A DNA stretch of 18,653 bases from an uncultured Dialister sp. (GCA_934216155.1 CAKQBK010000053.1:1-18653); one strand, 5' to 3'; counted from the stretch's first letter, positions 1-6,449 are shown. The notes: a model not told the origin generated them from the sequence alone. Numbers and translations are program-made.

Positions 1-33
1 ACTTCTGCAATTTTAATATATGGAAGGAAAAAT

Positions 34-243
34 GGTGACTGGTGGACTAGTGACTCGGGGTTATTTGGTTTACGTGCCGAGTTCTTTTGTTGATAACTTG
101 CCGAGATGAAAGAGGCAATGGTTTAGGGTTTAAGGTTTGAATGATAACCCCTAAACCTTAAACCAATGTGGATTTGTTTTTGTGCGAAATGTACTATACG
201 AACTCGGAGCATAAACCCAACAACCGATAACTAACAACAAAGT
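34..243. repeat. Heptad-repeat region with nested inverted repeats
   Basis: Positions 34-60 hold degenerate heptads (GGTGACT, a G-inserted copy, AGTGACT). Positions 120-140 are three heptads GGTTTAG, GGTTTAA, GGTTTGA, and 147-165 is their imperfect reverse complement, so they can fold. An outer pair (about 66-84 and 198-217, sharing the core GCCGAGTTC or its near match) encloses this. The right part (AAACCTTAAACC, then about 50 bases, then AAACCCAACAAC) resembles the DNA just upstream of recG at 3425-3530, suggesting one intergenic module used twice. No coding potential is seen. Confidence 0.6.
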
Positions 244-248
244 AAAGT

Positions 249-310
249 TTTTCATTTCCATGATACGCATCACGTTTCATCGCTAGTGGTGCGTATCATG
301 GAGGTGAAAA
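249..310. repeat. 25-bp-arm hairpin
   Basis: Arms 249-273 and 286-310 are reverse complements at about 22 of 25 positions; the inner 17 bases (257-273 with 286-302) differ at one position, which is a G-U pair in RNA. The 12-base loop ends in CGCTA, and CGCTAG-type motifs recur at the tips or centres of other palindromes in this window. No T-run follows, so it is not a typical terminator. Confidence 0.7.
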
Positions 311-450
311 GCCTCCTGGAATTGATGGCTTTCCGGAACTGAAACAGAAGTTATGAAATTTTCTAACTCGAGTATGAAAAGATCATAGCAAATGGAGTAG
401 GTGTATACGAGTCATAGATTCTGGCAGATGCGAAGTACAAGTGTCTGTCA

Positions 451-616
451 TTGGTAGACGGTTAACAGTTTACGGTAAACAGTGAATTTGCTTATATCAT
501 GAATGTCACATAGTGTATTTATGGCTAGAGGAGGCCTGTCTATCCGTAGAGACTCTATGTGAGGTGAAAGATGAGTATAAATTTACTGTAAACTGTAAAC
601 TGTGAACCGTCTACTA
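451..616. repeat. Large imperfect palindrome with heptad arms
   Basis: The left arm 451-488 reads as heptads (CGGTTAA, CAGTTTA, CGGTAAA, CAGTGAA). The right arm 580-616 is the reverse complement of an equivalent series (CGGTTCA, CAGTTTA, CAGTTTA, CAGTAAA). Both arms end in GTAGACGG at the outside. Inside, TCACATAG near 508 and CTATGTGA near 555 continue the pairing. The whole 166-bp block resembles a miniature inverted-repeat element, but no target-site duplication was confirmed. Confidence 0.6.
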
Positions 617-779
617 GAACAAGCCAACTGCATAATGCAAACTGTCAACATCAAAATGCCTTGCGGAAAAGTAGGTGTCTGATCCATTAGCTAGTGACTG
701 CCTTGCTGACGAGAACCGTACGCCACTATATGGCTGGTATATCAATCGCTATCGTCTCATATTGCCTAAATCGCCAGAG

Positions 780-866
780 GTTCAGGTTGCTCAAGTTGCT
801 CAAGTGACTCAGGTTACAAACATCCTGAGAAACCTAAGCAACCTAAGAAACCTGAGAAACCTCATA
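780..866. repeat. Nonad-repeat inverted pair
   Basis: Left arm: 9-base units of the AGGTTGCTC type (CAGGTTGCT, CAAGTTGCT, CAAGTGACT, CAGGTT). After a short loop, the right arm carries complementary units (GAGAAACCT, AAGCAACCT, AAGAAACCT, GAGAAACCT). The same nonad family recurs at about a dozen places downstream. A 92-codon open frame over this region is only a by-product of the repeats. Confidence 0.75.
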
Positions 867-1069
867 CCAAGTGAAACAGGCGGAAGACGTAGGAATGACA
901 CCAGTCGATATCAGAAGCTGCGTGGTGCCGCATTCACCTTGGCCTCATCTTAAGCATGACACGTAAGTACCGCTCTTCCGGTGCAACAGGGCAATAGTAG
1001 TTGGTAGCTTGCATTAGGCGGTATGGTGACTAGTATTTACAAAGGGTATTATTCTACTGATTTCGATGG

Positions 1070-1200
1070 AAGTCTTATAGCAAGATACCACCATCATCAA
1101 GGTTAAAAAGGGTATAAAGGGTTATGTGAAGCCGGCGAAGTCCCATAACCCTATATAACCTTATATAACCTTGATGCTAGTGGTAGGTTGCTTATAGTCT
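1070..1200. repeat. Palindrome with ATAACC-type repeats
   Basis: Left arm about 1070-1125 and right arm about 1141-1200 are imperfect reverse complements; blocks such as TCAAGGTTA and GGGTTAT pair with TAACCTTGA and ATAACCC. The right arm has period-10 units (AACCCTATAT, AACCTTATAT, AACCTTGATG). The centre contains GCCGGC. This is similar in size to the other palindromic blocks, but the repeat period differs. Confidence 0.6.
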
Positions 1201-1238
1201 CTGTCTGATTCAGTAGAATAATAACCTTTTCAAAATCC

Positions 1239-1304
1239 CATTACCATGGTAATGATTTATTTTTCTTACGCGATTCCACCCCTCTCCTTTCCATGGAAAG
1301 GAGA
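1239..1304. repeat. Two perfect loopless palindromes with CCATGG cores
   Basis: Positions 1239-1254 (16 bases) and 1283-1304 (22 bases) are each exactly self-complementary and both are centred on CCATGG. Their centres are 47 bp apart. They lie downstream of the DUF4268 gene, past its terminator. They could be protein-binding sites; no regulator gene lies next to them. Confidence 0.65.
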
Positions 1305-1334
1305 ATTGGCCGAAAGGCAACTTCATAAGAAATG

Positions 1335-1372
1335 AAAAAGCACATCTTCTTTTACAAGAGGGTGTGCTTTTT
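1335..1372. terminator. Bidirectional intrinsic terminator after the DUF4268 gene
   Basis: A 17-bp stem (1335-1351 with 1356-1372, two G-U wobbles, loop TTAC) starts with five A and ends with five T, so it has a T-tract in either direction. It lies about 50 bases past the stop of the minus-strand gene, where a terminator is expected. Confidence 0.85.
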
Positions 1373-1418
1373 GTGCATTTAAAAGGCGACGAGAAGTTAG
1401 TAGTCAACGTTTGATAAA

Positions 1419-2345
1419 TTATAAGTATTGTTTGAATGATTGTTTCATCTTGAGCATAACGGATATAAGCCAATCAAATTGAGATTTCCACTGGTTTTTG
1501 TCACTGAAGTTTACTTTTTTCTTTGTAAGAATACGACTGGCTTTACGTTGTGGCAATTCTCGCCAGTCAAAAGTTAATCCTGAATTGGTTTGAATGGTAT
1601 TTTTATTTTTTAATAGGGAGAGAAATAAATCTTTATCTTCACTAATATATAATTCTACGTCTAATTCATTTCGTCTCTGAATTTGTGATACAGAGATGTA
1701 GCAGGCGGAAGAGCCGATACTGAAATTCATCCAATGGTCCATAGATGGTTTTCGGCGATTGAAATTTTCTGAAAACTGAAGGTTTTTAAAAGCATAATCT
1801 TGAAATGCCACCCAGTAGTCATACCTTTGCTGTTGCGTCTTGGTAGCATATTCGTTCTTTCTAACTTCTCTTGTCCAATCATTTGGCTTTTCCACGACTT
1901 CAAATTTCACTGCTGGCTCAGAGTTGCCAATACGATATAGCTTAATTTCACAGAGAAAAAAGTCGACCTTGGCATCAGTATGATTGTTAAGCCATTCAAT
2001 AGCAGCTTTATGTTCTTCACGGGCATGCTTTACTAACCAAATGATAACATCAGCAGATTTACCTGAGGCATAAGTAATTAATTTACCAAGATGATCATGG
2101 TCGGTATTTTCTAATTGGTTCTCTATGATAATTTTTCTGTCAGTTCCAGTTTCGCACGCAAAGATATCAACACAGAAATCGCCAACAGTAGATTCTGTTT
2201 CATCGACCGTAATATCCAAGCCAATGGCATCTGAAAGTAATGCAATGTTATCTTCTTGCGAAAGCCATGGCGTGAAGTCTAATGCTTCATGGGGCCATAC
2301 TGTCCGAAGATCTGTAATTTCCTCTAATCTGTTCAGTTTTGGCAT
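1419..2345 (-). CDS. DUF4268-family protein with PD-(D/E)XK nuclease-like N-terminal region
   Basis: The 308-residue product matches from memory the DUF4268 family, whose N-terminal part has a restriction-endonuclease-like fold. Conserved stretches seen are WPHEALDFTPWL (17-28), VDI with Asp60, IENQLE (Glu75, Gln77) and TDHDHLGKLITYA (81-93). E49/D60/E75-x-Q77 are candidates for the metal-binding core, with Gln in place of the usual Lys. A conserved KPNDWT stretch follows near the middle, and the C-terminal half should be the DUF4268 domain. No signal peptide or membrane segment is seen, so it is probably cytoplasmic. An AGGGGG ribosome site lies about 8 bases before the ATG. The gene is visibly more A+T-rich than its neighbours, stands alone between repeats and has its own promoter and terminator, which suggests acquisition. 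A DNA-processing or defence role is possible but unproven. Confidence 0.78.
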   Translation of the reverse strand: MPKLNRLEEITDLRTVWPHEALDFTPWLSQEDNIALLSDAIGLDITVDETESTVGDFCVDIFACETGTDRKIIIENQLENTDHDHLGKLITYASGKSADVIIWLVKHAREEHKAAIEWLNNHTDAKVDFFLCEIKLYRIGNSEPAVKFEVVEKPNDWTREVRKNEYATKTQQQRYDYWVAFQDYAFKNLQFSENFNRRKPSMDHWMNFSIGSSACYISVSQIQRRNELDVELYISEDKDLFLSLLKNKNTIQTNSGLTFDWRELPQRKASRILTKKKVNFSDKNQWKSQFDWLISVMLKMKQSFKQYL

Positions 2346-2374
2346 TTGATTATCCCCCTATGAATTCTTTACTT

Positions 2375-2403
2375 ATCATATCTGATGGTCATTTTTATTT
2401 CAA
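2375..2403 (-). promoter_or_regulatory. Promoter of the DUF4268 gene
   Basis: On the minus strand, TTGAAA (2398-2403) and TATGAT (2375-2380) are separated by exactly 17 bases and sit about 30 bases before the start codon. This is a good sigma-70-type match. Confidence 0.65.
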
Positions 2404-2552
2404 TTATGAAGAAAATAAATTATTAGACTTTTTCTGAGAAATGTCATTGCAAGATGATATTATCCAGTTATCTGTAGTATTAAATAGCTCCGTAGGACAT
2501 CAGCATATTCAGAGGAATGTTATCACGTTAAGGATATCCGTATGATCTCTAG

Positions 2553-2795
2553 CGTCATTTCGACCGATGGGATTTGTGCTTTATAACTATACAGTGTAGT
2601 TTAGCACTATGTTAGACAGAAGTGGAGAAATCTTAAAGCAGTAGCGGTAAAGATGATAGCTGAAATAATCCATTACGGATGGATTCAGCTGGATAGAATT
2701 CCGCTAGAGATTTGAGATTTCTCCACTTTTGTTCAACATAGAATTGGACTACCCTGCAGCGTCATAAAGCACAAATCCCATCGGTCGAAATGACG
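2553..2795. repeat. P2 palindromic element, full copy
   Basis: The outer arms 2553-2584 and 2764-2795 are perfect 32-base reverse complements containing GTCATTTCGACC and ATTTGTGCT. A second pair further in contains GTGGAGAAATCT and its complement (near 2621 and 2717). TAGCGG pairs with CCGCTA, and the centre has a hairpin closed by AGCTGAA and TTCAGCT. The whole block of about 243 bp is thus one nested palindrome. Half copies occur at 6141-6267 and 11936-12050. No open reading frame is inside. It is likely a non-autonomous mobile element or a large REP-like element. Confidence 0.8.
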
Positions 2796-2920
2796 TTAAT
2801 TTTTATACCATTCTCTTAATTTAGCAGCATTACCGTAGGGGCACTGTCCTACGGACCTATCATTGGTATGTTATATTGTATTTCCTAATTCCTAGATACT
2901 AGTTGCAAATCATTCATATA

Positions 2921-2991
2921 AAAATGGGCGCTTCTAAATTTTATGCGCTCTACCACCACTCCTCACTTCTAATTCCTCACTCCTCACTGCT
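2921..2991 (-). terminator. Gene-end module (heptads + TGGTGG + GCGC hairpin), minus orientation
   Basis: Read on the minus strand, this has heptads (AGTGAGG, AGTGAGG, AATTAGA, AGTGAGG), then AGTGGTGG, then a weak hairpin with GCGC arms (2926-2950), then a short T-run. It follows rpmB and its own terminator. The same architecture occurs after recG, the GT2 gene, the symporter, the URO-D-like gene and the stress-protein gene. Confidence 0.65.
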
Positions 2992-3003
2992 TTTTCTGCA
3001 CGC

Positions 3004-3030
3004 AAAAAGAGCCGGCTATTAATAGCCGGC
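3004..3030 (-). terminator. Intrinsic terminator of rpmB
   Basis: A perfect 20-base palindrome (3011-3030, arms starting GCCGGCTATT) is followed on the minus strand by TCTTTTT. It lies about 25 bases past the rpmB stop codon. Confidence 0.9.
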
Positions 3031-3053
3031 TTGAAATGCAGTAACCACGAGAA

Positions 3054-3245
3054 TTAGATGTCTCTGTTTACTTTATGAGAACGAAGGCAACGAGTGCAGA
3101 CATTCATTCTCTTGACCTGTCCGTCAACCAGTACGCGAACTCTCTGGATATTCGGTTTCCAGGTTCTCTTTGTTTTCAAATGGGAATGGGATACGTTGAA
3201 TCCTGTAGCGGTTCCCTTGCCGCAAACTTCACAATAGTTAGCCAT
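3054..3245 (-). CDS. rpmB: Large ribosomal subunit protein bL28
   Basis: The 63-residue basic protein is ribosomal protein L28, a component of the 50S subunit. It begins [11 protein letters not shown] and has Cys5-x2-Cys8 and Cys50-x2-Cys53, the zinc-ribbon form of L28. The central [17 protein letters not shown] stretch and the VCTRCLRS segment are typical of the family, and the length is normal. AAGGAGG lies close before the ATG. The gene is monocistronic, with its own promoter (3286-3314) and terminator (3004-3030), and is divergent from recG. Confidence 0.96.
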   Translation of the reverse strand: MANYCEVCGKGTATGFNVSHSHLKTKRTWKPNIQRVRVLVDGQVKRMNVCTRCLRSHKVNRDI

Positions 3246-3285
3246 GTGCTACACCTCCTTGCACTTCCGCGATTGCAACATTCAT

Positions 3286-3314
3286 AATATATCACAATTC
3301 ATTTTTTCATGCAA
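3286..3314 (-). promoter_or_regulatory. rpmB promoter
   Basis: On the minus strand TTGCAT (3309-3314) and TATATT (3286-3291) are separated by 17 bases, about 40 bases before the rpmB start. The -35 box lies only 4 bp from the -35 box of the divergent recG promoter. Confidence 0.65.
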
Positions 3315-3318
3315 GTAT

Positions 3319-3348
3319 TTTACATAGAGAGTTGATTAGATTTATAAT
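3319..3348 (+). promoter_or_regulatory. Probable recG promoter
   Basis: TTTACA (3319-3324), an 18-base spacer and TATAAT (3343-3348). It is back to back with the rpmB promoter. The implied recG leader is about 190 bases and carries the mirrored heptad arrays at 3371-3530. Confidence 0.6.
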
Positions 3349-3370
3349 AAAAGTGAAATTTCTTATTTTT

Positions 3371-3530
3371 GTTGTTAGTTGTTGGTTGTAAGTTGTTTGG
3401 GGACTTTATTCACTAATGGTAAAAACCTTAAACCTTAAACCAATGAGGCTGTATTTTGTCATTTATTTATGATGTAGTACTTGGCAGATAAACCCAACAA
3501 CTAACAACCAGCAACCAGCAACGGACAACT
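3371..3530. repeat. Mirrored heptad arrays in the recG leader
   Basis: The left array (3377-3397) is AGTTGTT, GGTTGTA, AGTTGTT. The right array (about 3491-3530) has the complementary type (AACAACT, AACAACC, AGCAACC, AGCAACG). Between them 3424-3441 has AAACCTT units, also with period 7. In RNA the outer arrays could pair and bring the promoter end of the leader next to the ribosome site. The pairing is imperfect. Confidence 0.6.
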
Positions 3531-3547
3531 ATAATAGGAGACACATC

Positions 3548-5596
3548 ATGAAACTATCCGATTCCGTACAATATGTCAAAGGCGTAGGGCCGAAGATGAA
3601 GGAGAAGTTGGAACGTCTGGGAATTCATACGGTGGAGGATCTGATTTCTTTTTATCCGAAGCGATACCAGGACTGGACCCATGTGACAAAGATGGATGAA
3701 CTGGCCATCGAGGAACCGGCGGTGGTCTATGGGGAGTTGGTGGGAATTCGGGAAATGCATCCTCGGCCGCACATGTCGATTTTGCAGGCCATGCTCACCG
3801 ATGGGACCGGTTCGGTGATGCTTACTTATTTCAATCAGCCATGGAAGGCCCAGGAGCTCAAGCGGACGCCCCACGTGCTGGCTTATGGGAAAATCGAGTA
3901 TGCCTATGGGCGGTATCAAATCAGCAATGCGGAGTTTGAGTCCTTGGAGCCGGAGGAGTTGGCTACGTTTCAGAAGTTGGTGCCGGTATATCCTTTGACG
4001 GAGGGCATCAAAATTCAGCAGATGCGGGCTATGATTTCTTTTGCTTTGGAGCATGTGGAAGATGCAGTGGAGAATTTGCCCCAGGAAACGGTGACAAAGG
4101 AGCATCTCATGGGCCGCCGGGAGGCCATGGGGGTGATGCACCATCCGAAGTCTTGGAAGGAGCAGCAGGAGGCACGGCGGCGGCTGGCTTTTGAGGAGCT
4201 CTTTTTCATGCAGGCCGGCGTGCTTTTGTTGCGGAAGAAACGGGAGCAGGGCGCTGTGGGCATCAAGTGCGCACCCAACGGCAAATTGGTGAAGCAGGTG
4301 CTTTCCCATTTCCCATTCCATCTGACAGAGGGACAGCAGCAGGCGTTTACGGATATTTCCGATGATATGGAAGGGTTGGTGCCTATGAATCGTCTGGTGC
4401 AGGGCGATGTGGGCAGCGGGAAGACCGCCGTGGCGGCTTTGGCGTTGGCGAAAATTGTGGAGAATGGGTACCAGGGGGCCCTCATGGCGCCGACGGAAGT
4501 ATTGGCTGGGCAGCACTATGAGACCTTTCAGGAGTTTTACAAAGGGCTTCCTATCCGAGTGGGCTATTTGTCAGGAAATACAAAGAAATCGGACCGGATG
4601 GAGCTTTTGAAGGAATTGGCCGATGGCTCTTTGGATGTGCTCATCGGCACCCATGCGCTCATTGAGGACGATGTGCGGTTTGCCCATTTGGGGCTTGTGA
4701 TCACCGATGAACAGCATCGTTTCGGGGTGAAGCAGAGAAAGGCACTGGAAACAAAGGGCAGTGCGCCCCATATTCTGGTTATGACCGCCACACCGATTCC
4801 GCGCACCATGGCTCTTTCGGTGTATGGTGATTTGGATGTGTCTGCCATTCGGGGCATGCCGCCGGGACGCCATCCGGTGAAGACCTATGGCATTGGAAAT
4901 AATATGCTCCAGCGGGTTTTTAATTTCATGGGCAGGGAAATGGAAGCGGGGCACCAGGTCTATGTGGTGTGTCCTTTGGTGGAGAAGAGCGAGAAACAGG
5001 ACTTGGCTTCCGCAGAGGCTGTGTATGAAGAATTGAAAAATAAAATATTTCCCATGTTCCCTGTGGGACTGGTTCATGGCCGGATGAAAAATAGCGAAAA
5101 GGAACAGGTCATGAAAGATTTCCATGATGGAAATATAAAACTTTTGGTGGCTACGTCGGTCATTGAAGTGGGGGTCAATGTGCCCAATGCGACCATTATG
5201 TTTGTCTACGGGGCGGATCGATTCGGCCTGTCGCAGCTCCACCAGCTTCGGGGCCGTGTGGGACGTGGAAGGGCTCAGTCCTATTGCATTTTGTATTCCG
5301 ATAACCAAAATGAAGTGACCCAGCTTCGCATGAAACTTATGTGTGAAATCCAGGATGGGTTCCTTTTGTCAGAAAAAGATTTGCTCCTTCGCGGCAGCGG
5401 TGAATTTTTCGGCTATCACCAGCACGGCATGCCGGACCTCAAAGTGGCAGATATTGTGAAAGACTTGCCCCTCTTGGAAGAAGCCAGAAGAGAGGCAGCG
5501 AAAGCGGTCAATCGGGGGATGGATGTTACCTTTGAATTGTCCCATCGGTTTGGCGGGGCTTTCTTTAAAAAGTTAGGAGTGAGGAGTGAGGAGTGA
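3548..5596 (+). CDS. recG: ATP-dependent DNA helicase RecG
   Basis: RecG is a superfamily 2 helicase that remodels stalled replication forks and Holliday junctions. The 682-residue product has the family's usual length. It shows an N-terminal helix-hairpin-like start (VKGVGPKMKEKLERLGI), the wedge/OB region (about 60-160), Walker A GDVGSGKT (286-293), DEQH box (387-390), TATPIPRT (413-420) and motif VI QLRGRVGRG (566-574), followed by the C-terminal LLLRGSGEFFG region. AGGAG lies 7 bases before the ATG. The gene appears monocistronic, with a probable promoter at 3319-3348 and the gene-end module at 5575-5646. The last six codons (GVRSEE) and the stop are made of the 7-bp repeat that opens that module, so the repeat array has set the C-terminus of the protein. 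Confidence 0.97.
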   Translation: MKLSDSVQYVKGVGPKMKEKLERLGIHTVEDLISFYPKRYQDWTHVTKMDELAIEEPAVVYGELVGIREMHPRPHMSILQAMLTDGTGSVMLTYFNQPWKAQELKRTPHVLAYGKIEYAYGRYQISNAEFESLEPEELATFQKLVPVYPLTEGIKIQQMRAMISFALEHVEDAVENLPQETVTKEHLMGRREAMGVMHHPKSWKEQQEARRRLAFEELFFMQAGVLLLRKKREQGAVGIKCAPNGKLVKQVLSHFPFHLTEGQQQAFTDISDDMEGLVPMNRLVQGDVGSGKTAVAALALAKIVENGYQGALMAPTEVLAGQHYETFQEFYKGLPIRVGYLSGNTKKSDRMELLKELADGSLDVLIGTHALIEDDVRFAHLGLVITDEQHRFGVKQRKALETKGSAPHILVMTATPIPRTMALSVYGDLDVSAIRGMPPGRHPVKTYGIGNNMLQRVFNFMGREMEAGHQVYVVCPLVEKSEKQDLASAEAVYEELKNKIFPMFPVGLVHGRMKNSEKEQVMKDFHDGNIKLLVATSVIEVGVNVPNATIMFVYGADRFGLSQLHQLRGRVGRGRAQSYCILYSDNQNEVTQLRMKLMCEIQDGFLLSEKDLLLRGSGEFFGYHQHGMPDLKVADIVKDLPLLEEARREAAKAVNRGMDVTFELSHRFGGAFFKKLGVRSEE

Positions 5597-5646
5597 GGAG
5601 TGGTGGAAGGGGCGCACAAAATAGGAAAGCGCCCCCAAGTTTTTTT
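5575..5646 (+). terminator. Gene-end module and terminator of recG
   Basis: The heptad GGAGTGA is repeated three times, followed by GGAGTGG, TGG, and a hairpin with arms GGGGCGC (5609-5615) and GCGCCCC (5629-5635), then a run of seven T. The repeat starts inside the recG reading frame. This is the clearest copy of the module shared by six genes in the window. Confidence 0.85.
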
Positions 5647-5659
5647 ATAAGGGATTAGG

Positions 5660-5845
5660 AAATATGTGATGGTTCCTTTCTTGGCAAGGGTTCTAAGGGT
5701 TCTGAAGGTTTCTCGAATGAGCAGATAAACGCTAGCGTTATCATCTCATTCGGCGCCCCTAAGAACCTTTAGTACCCTTAGAACCTTCAGAACCCTTTTT
5801 CACGAAAGAAATCATTGTATATTTCGCTTAACTTAACAGCATTAC
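5660..5845. repeat. P1-type palindromic element, variant copy
   Basis: Nonads (AAGGGTTCT, AAGGGTTCT, then GAAGGTTTCT) lead to a centre holding the 12-base palindrome AACGCTAGCGTT (5728-5739). Mirrored nonads follow (AAGAACCTT, TAGTACCCT, TAGAACCTT, CAGAACCCT). Outer sequences AAATATGTGAT (5660-5670) and ATTGTATATTT are also related. The right end CTTAACTTAACAGCATTAC (5827-5845) pairs with the left end of the adjacent P1 copy (5870-5888) as a perfect 19-bp stem. Confidence 0.7.
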
Positions 5846-5869
5846 TCCTTTTGGGGAGAACACAAGAGG

Positions 5870-6098
5870 GTAATGCTGTTAAGTTAAGGATTTGCGTTAG
5901 CAGATATGATTCCGCTAGTGGTGATAGGCTCCAAAGTTGCTAAGGCTTCTCAGGTTGCTCAGGTTCTCCGAATGTGTCGATAGACGCTAGCGTCATTAGC
6001 TCATTCGAGAAACGTGAGAAACCTAAGTAGCCTGAGAAACCTAAGTAACCTTTGCATCAGCAGAAATTATCGCATATTTCGCTTAACTTAACGACATT
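5870..6098. repeat. P1 palindromic element, full copy
   Basis: Outer arms are GTAATGCTGTTAAGTTAAG (5870-5888) and CTTAACTTAACGACATT (6082-6098). Inside lie CCGCTAGTGG, nonads (AAAGTTGCT, AAGGCTTCT, CAGGTTGCT, CAGGTTCTC), the centre palindrome GACGCTAGCGTC (5983-5994) between CGAATGTG and CTCATTCG, then mirrored nonads (GAGAAACCT, AAGTAGCCT, GAGAAACCT, AAGTAACCT). A second copy with the same order and high similarity is at 15631-15852. No open reading frame is present. Confidence 0.8.
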
Positions 6099-6100
6099 GC

Positions 6101-6138
6101 ACAAAATGAAGCAGCTCTAGCGAGCTGCTTCATTTTGT
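6101..6138. terminator. Strong 16-17-bp hairpin, possibly a terminator
   Basis: The perfect arms ACAAAATGAAGCAGCT (6101-6116) and its complement (6123-6138) enclose CTAGCG. There is no clear T-run afterwards, only CATTTTGTTGG, so it may be a structural element rather than an intrinsic terminator. Confidence 0.5.
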
Positions 6139-6140
6139 TG

Positions 6141-6333
6141 GATAAGCCGTAATGGAGTGATTCATCAAGCCCTTTCCGCTAGTGCTTAGAGATTTCTCCA
6201 CTCAGGGGCACATCTCATTTCAATACACATATGCCATCAAGCACAAATACGACCGGTCGAAATGACGTTTACGGATAGCAGCACATTCGGAGAACCTGAG
6301 CAACCTGAGAACCCTTAGAAACTTGAGCAACCT
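6141..6333 (-). repeat. P2 half copy (inverted) followed by a nonad arm
   Basis: On the minus strand 6267-6141 reads CGTCATTTCGACCGGTCG, ATTTGTGCTT, GTGGAGAAATCTC, GCACTAGCGG, in the same order as half of the element at 2553-2795. It closely matches 11936-12050 on the plus strand. Positions 6282-6333 (GCACATTCGGAGAACC, then GAGCAACCT-type units) correspond to the right nonad arm of P1. This fills the gap before the guaB promoter. Confidence 0.75.
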
Positions 6334-6393
6334 GTTATCACTAGCGGAATCACCACCATATTTCCCAAACCCCAAACGAGCCCCCCGAATCTT

Positions 6394-6423
6394 TTGCAGT
6401 CTCTCTATCATTTATGGTATAAT
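6394..6423 (+). promoter_or_regulatory. Probable guaB operon promoter
   Basis: TTGCAG (6394-6399), an 18-base spacer and TATAAT (6418-6423). It would give a leader of about 160 bases containing the heptad hairpin at 6450-6527. A second isolated TATAAT at 6553-6558 lacks a good -35 box. Confidence 0.6.
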
Positions 6424-6449
6424 GTTTTAATTGAAAAGTGTGCATTATT

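Noticed and set aside
675..953. 92-codon open frame (GTG start) with NLR-type repeats
   Set aside because: The repeats are the non-coding nonads read in frame (9 is a multiple of 3); no ribosome site and no protein family recognised.
1210..1473. 87-codon minus-strand open frame
   Set aside because: It overlaps the end of the DUF4268 gene, the terminator and the palindromes, and has no ribosome site.
2553..2795. Insertion sequence
   Set aside because: No transposase frame and too short; treated as a non-autonomous palindromic element.
3554..4516. 320-codon minus-strand open frame inside recG
   Set aside because: Shadow of recG; composition is His/Leu/Pro-rich without family features.
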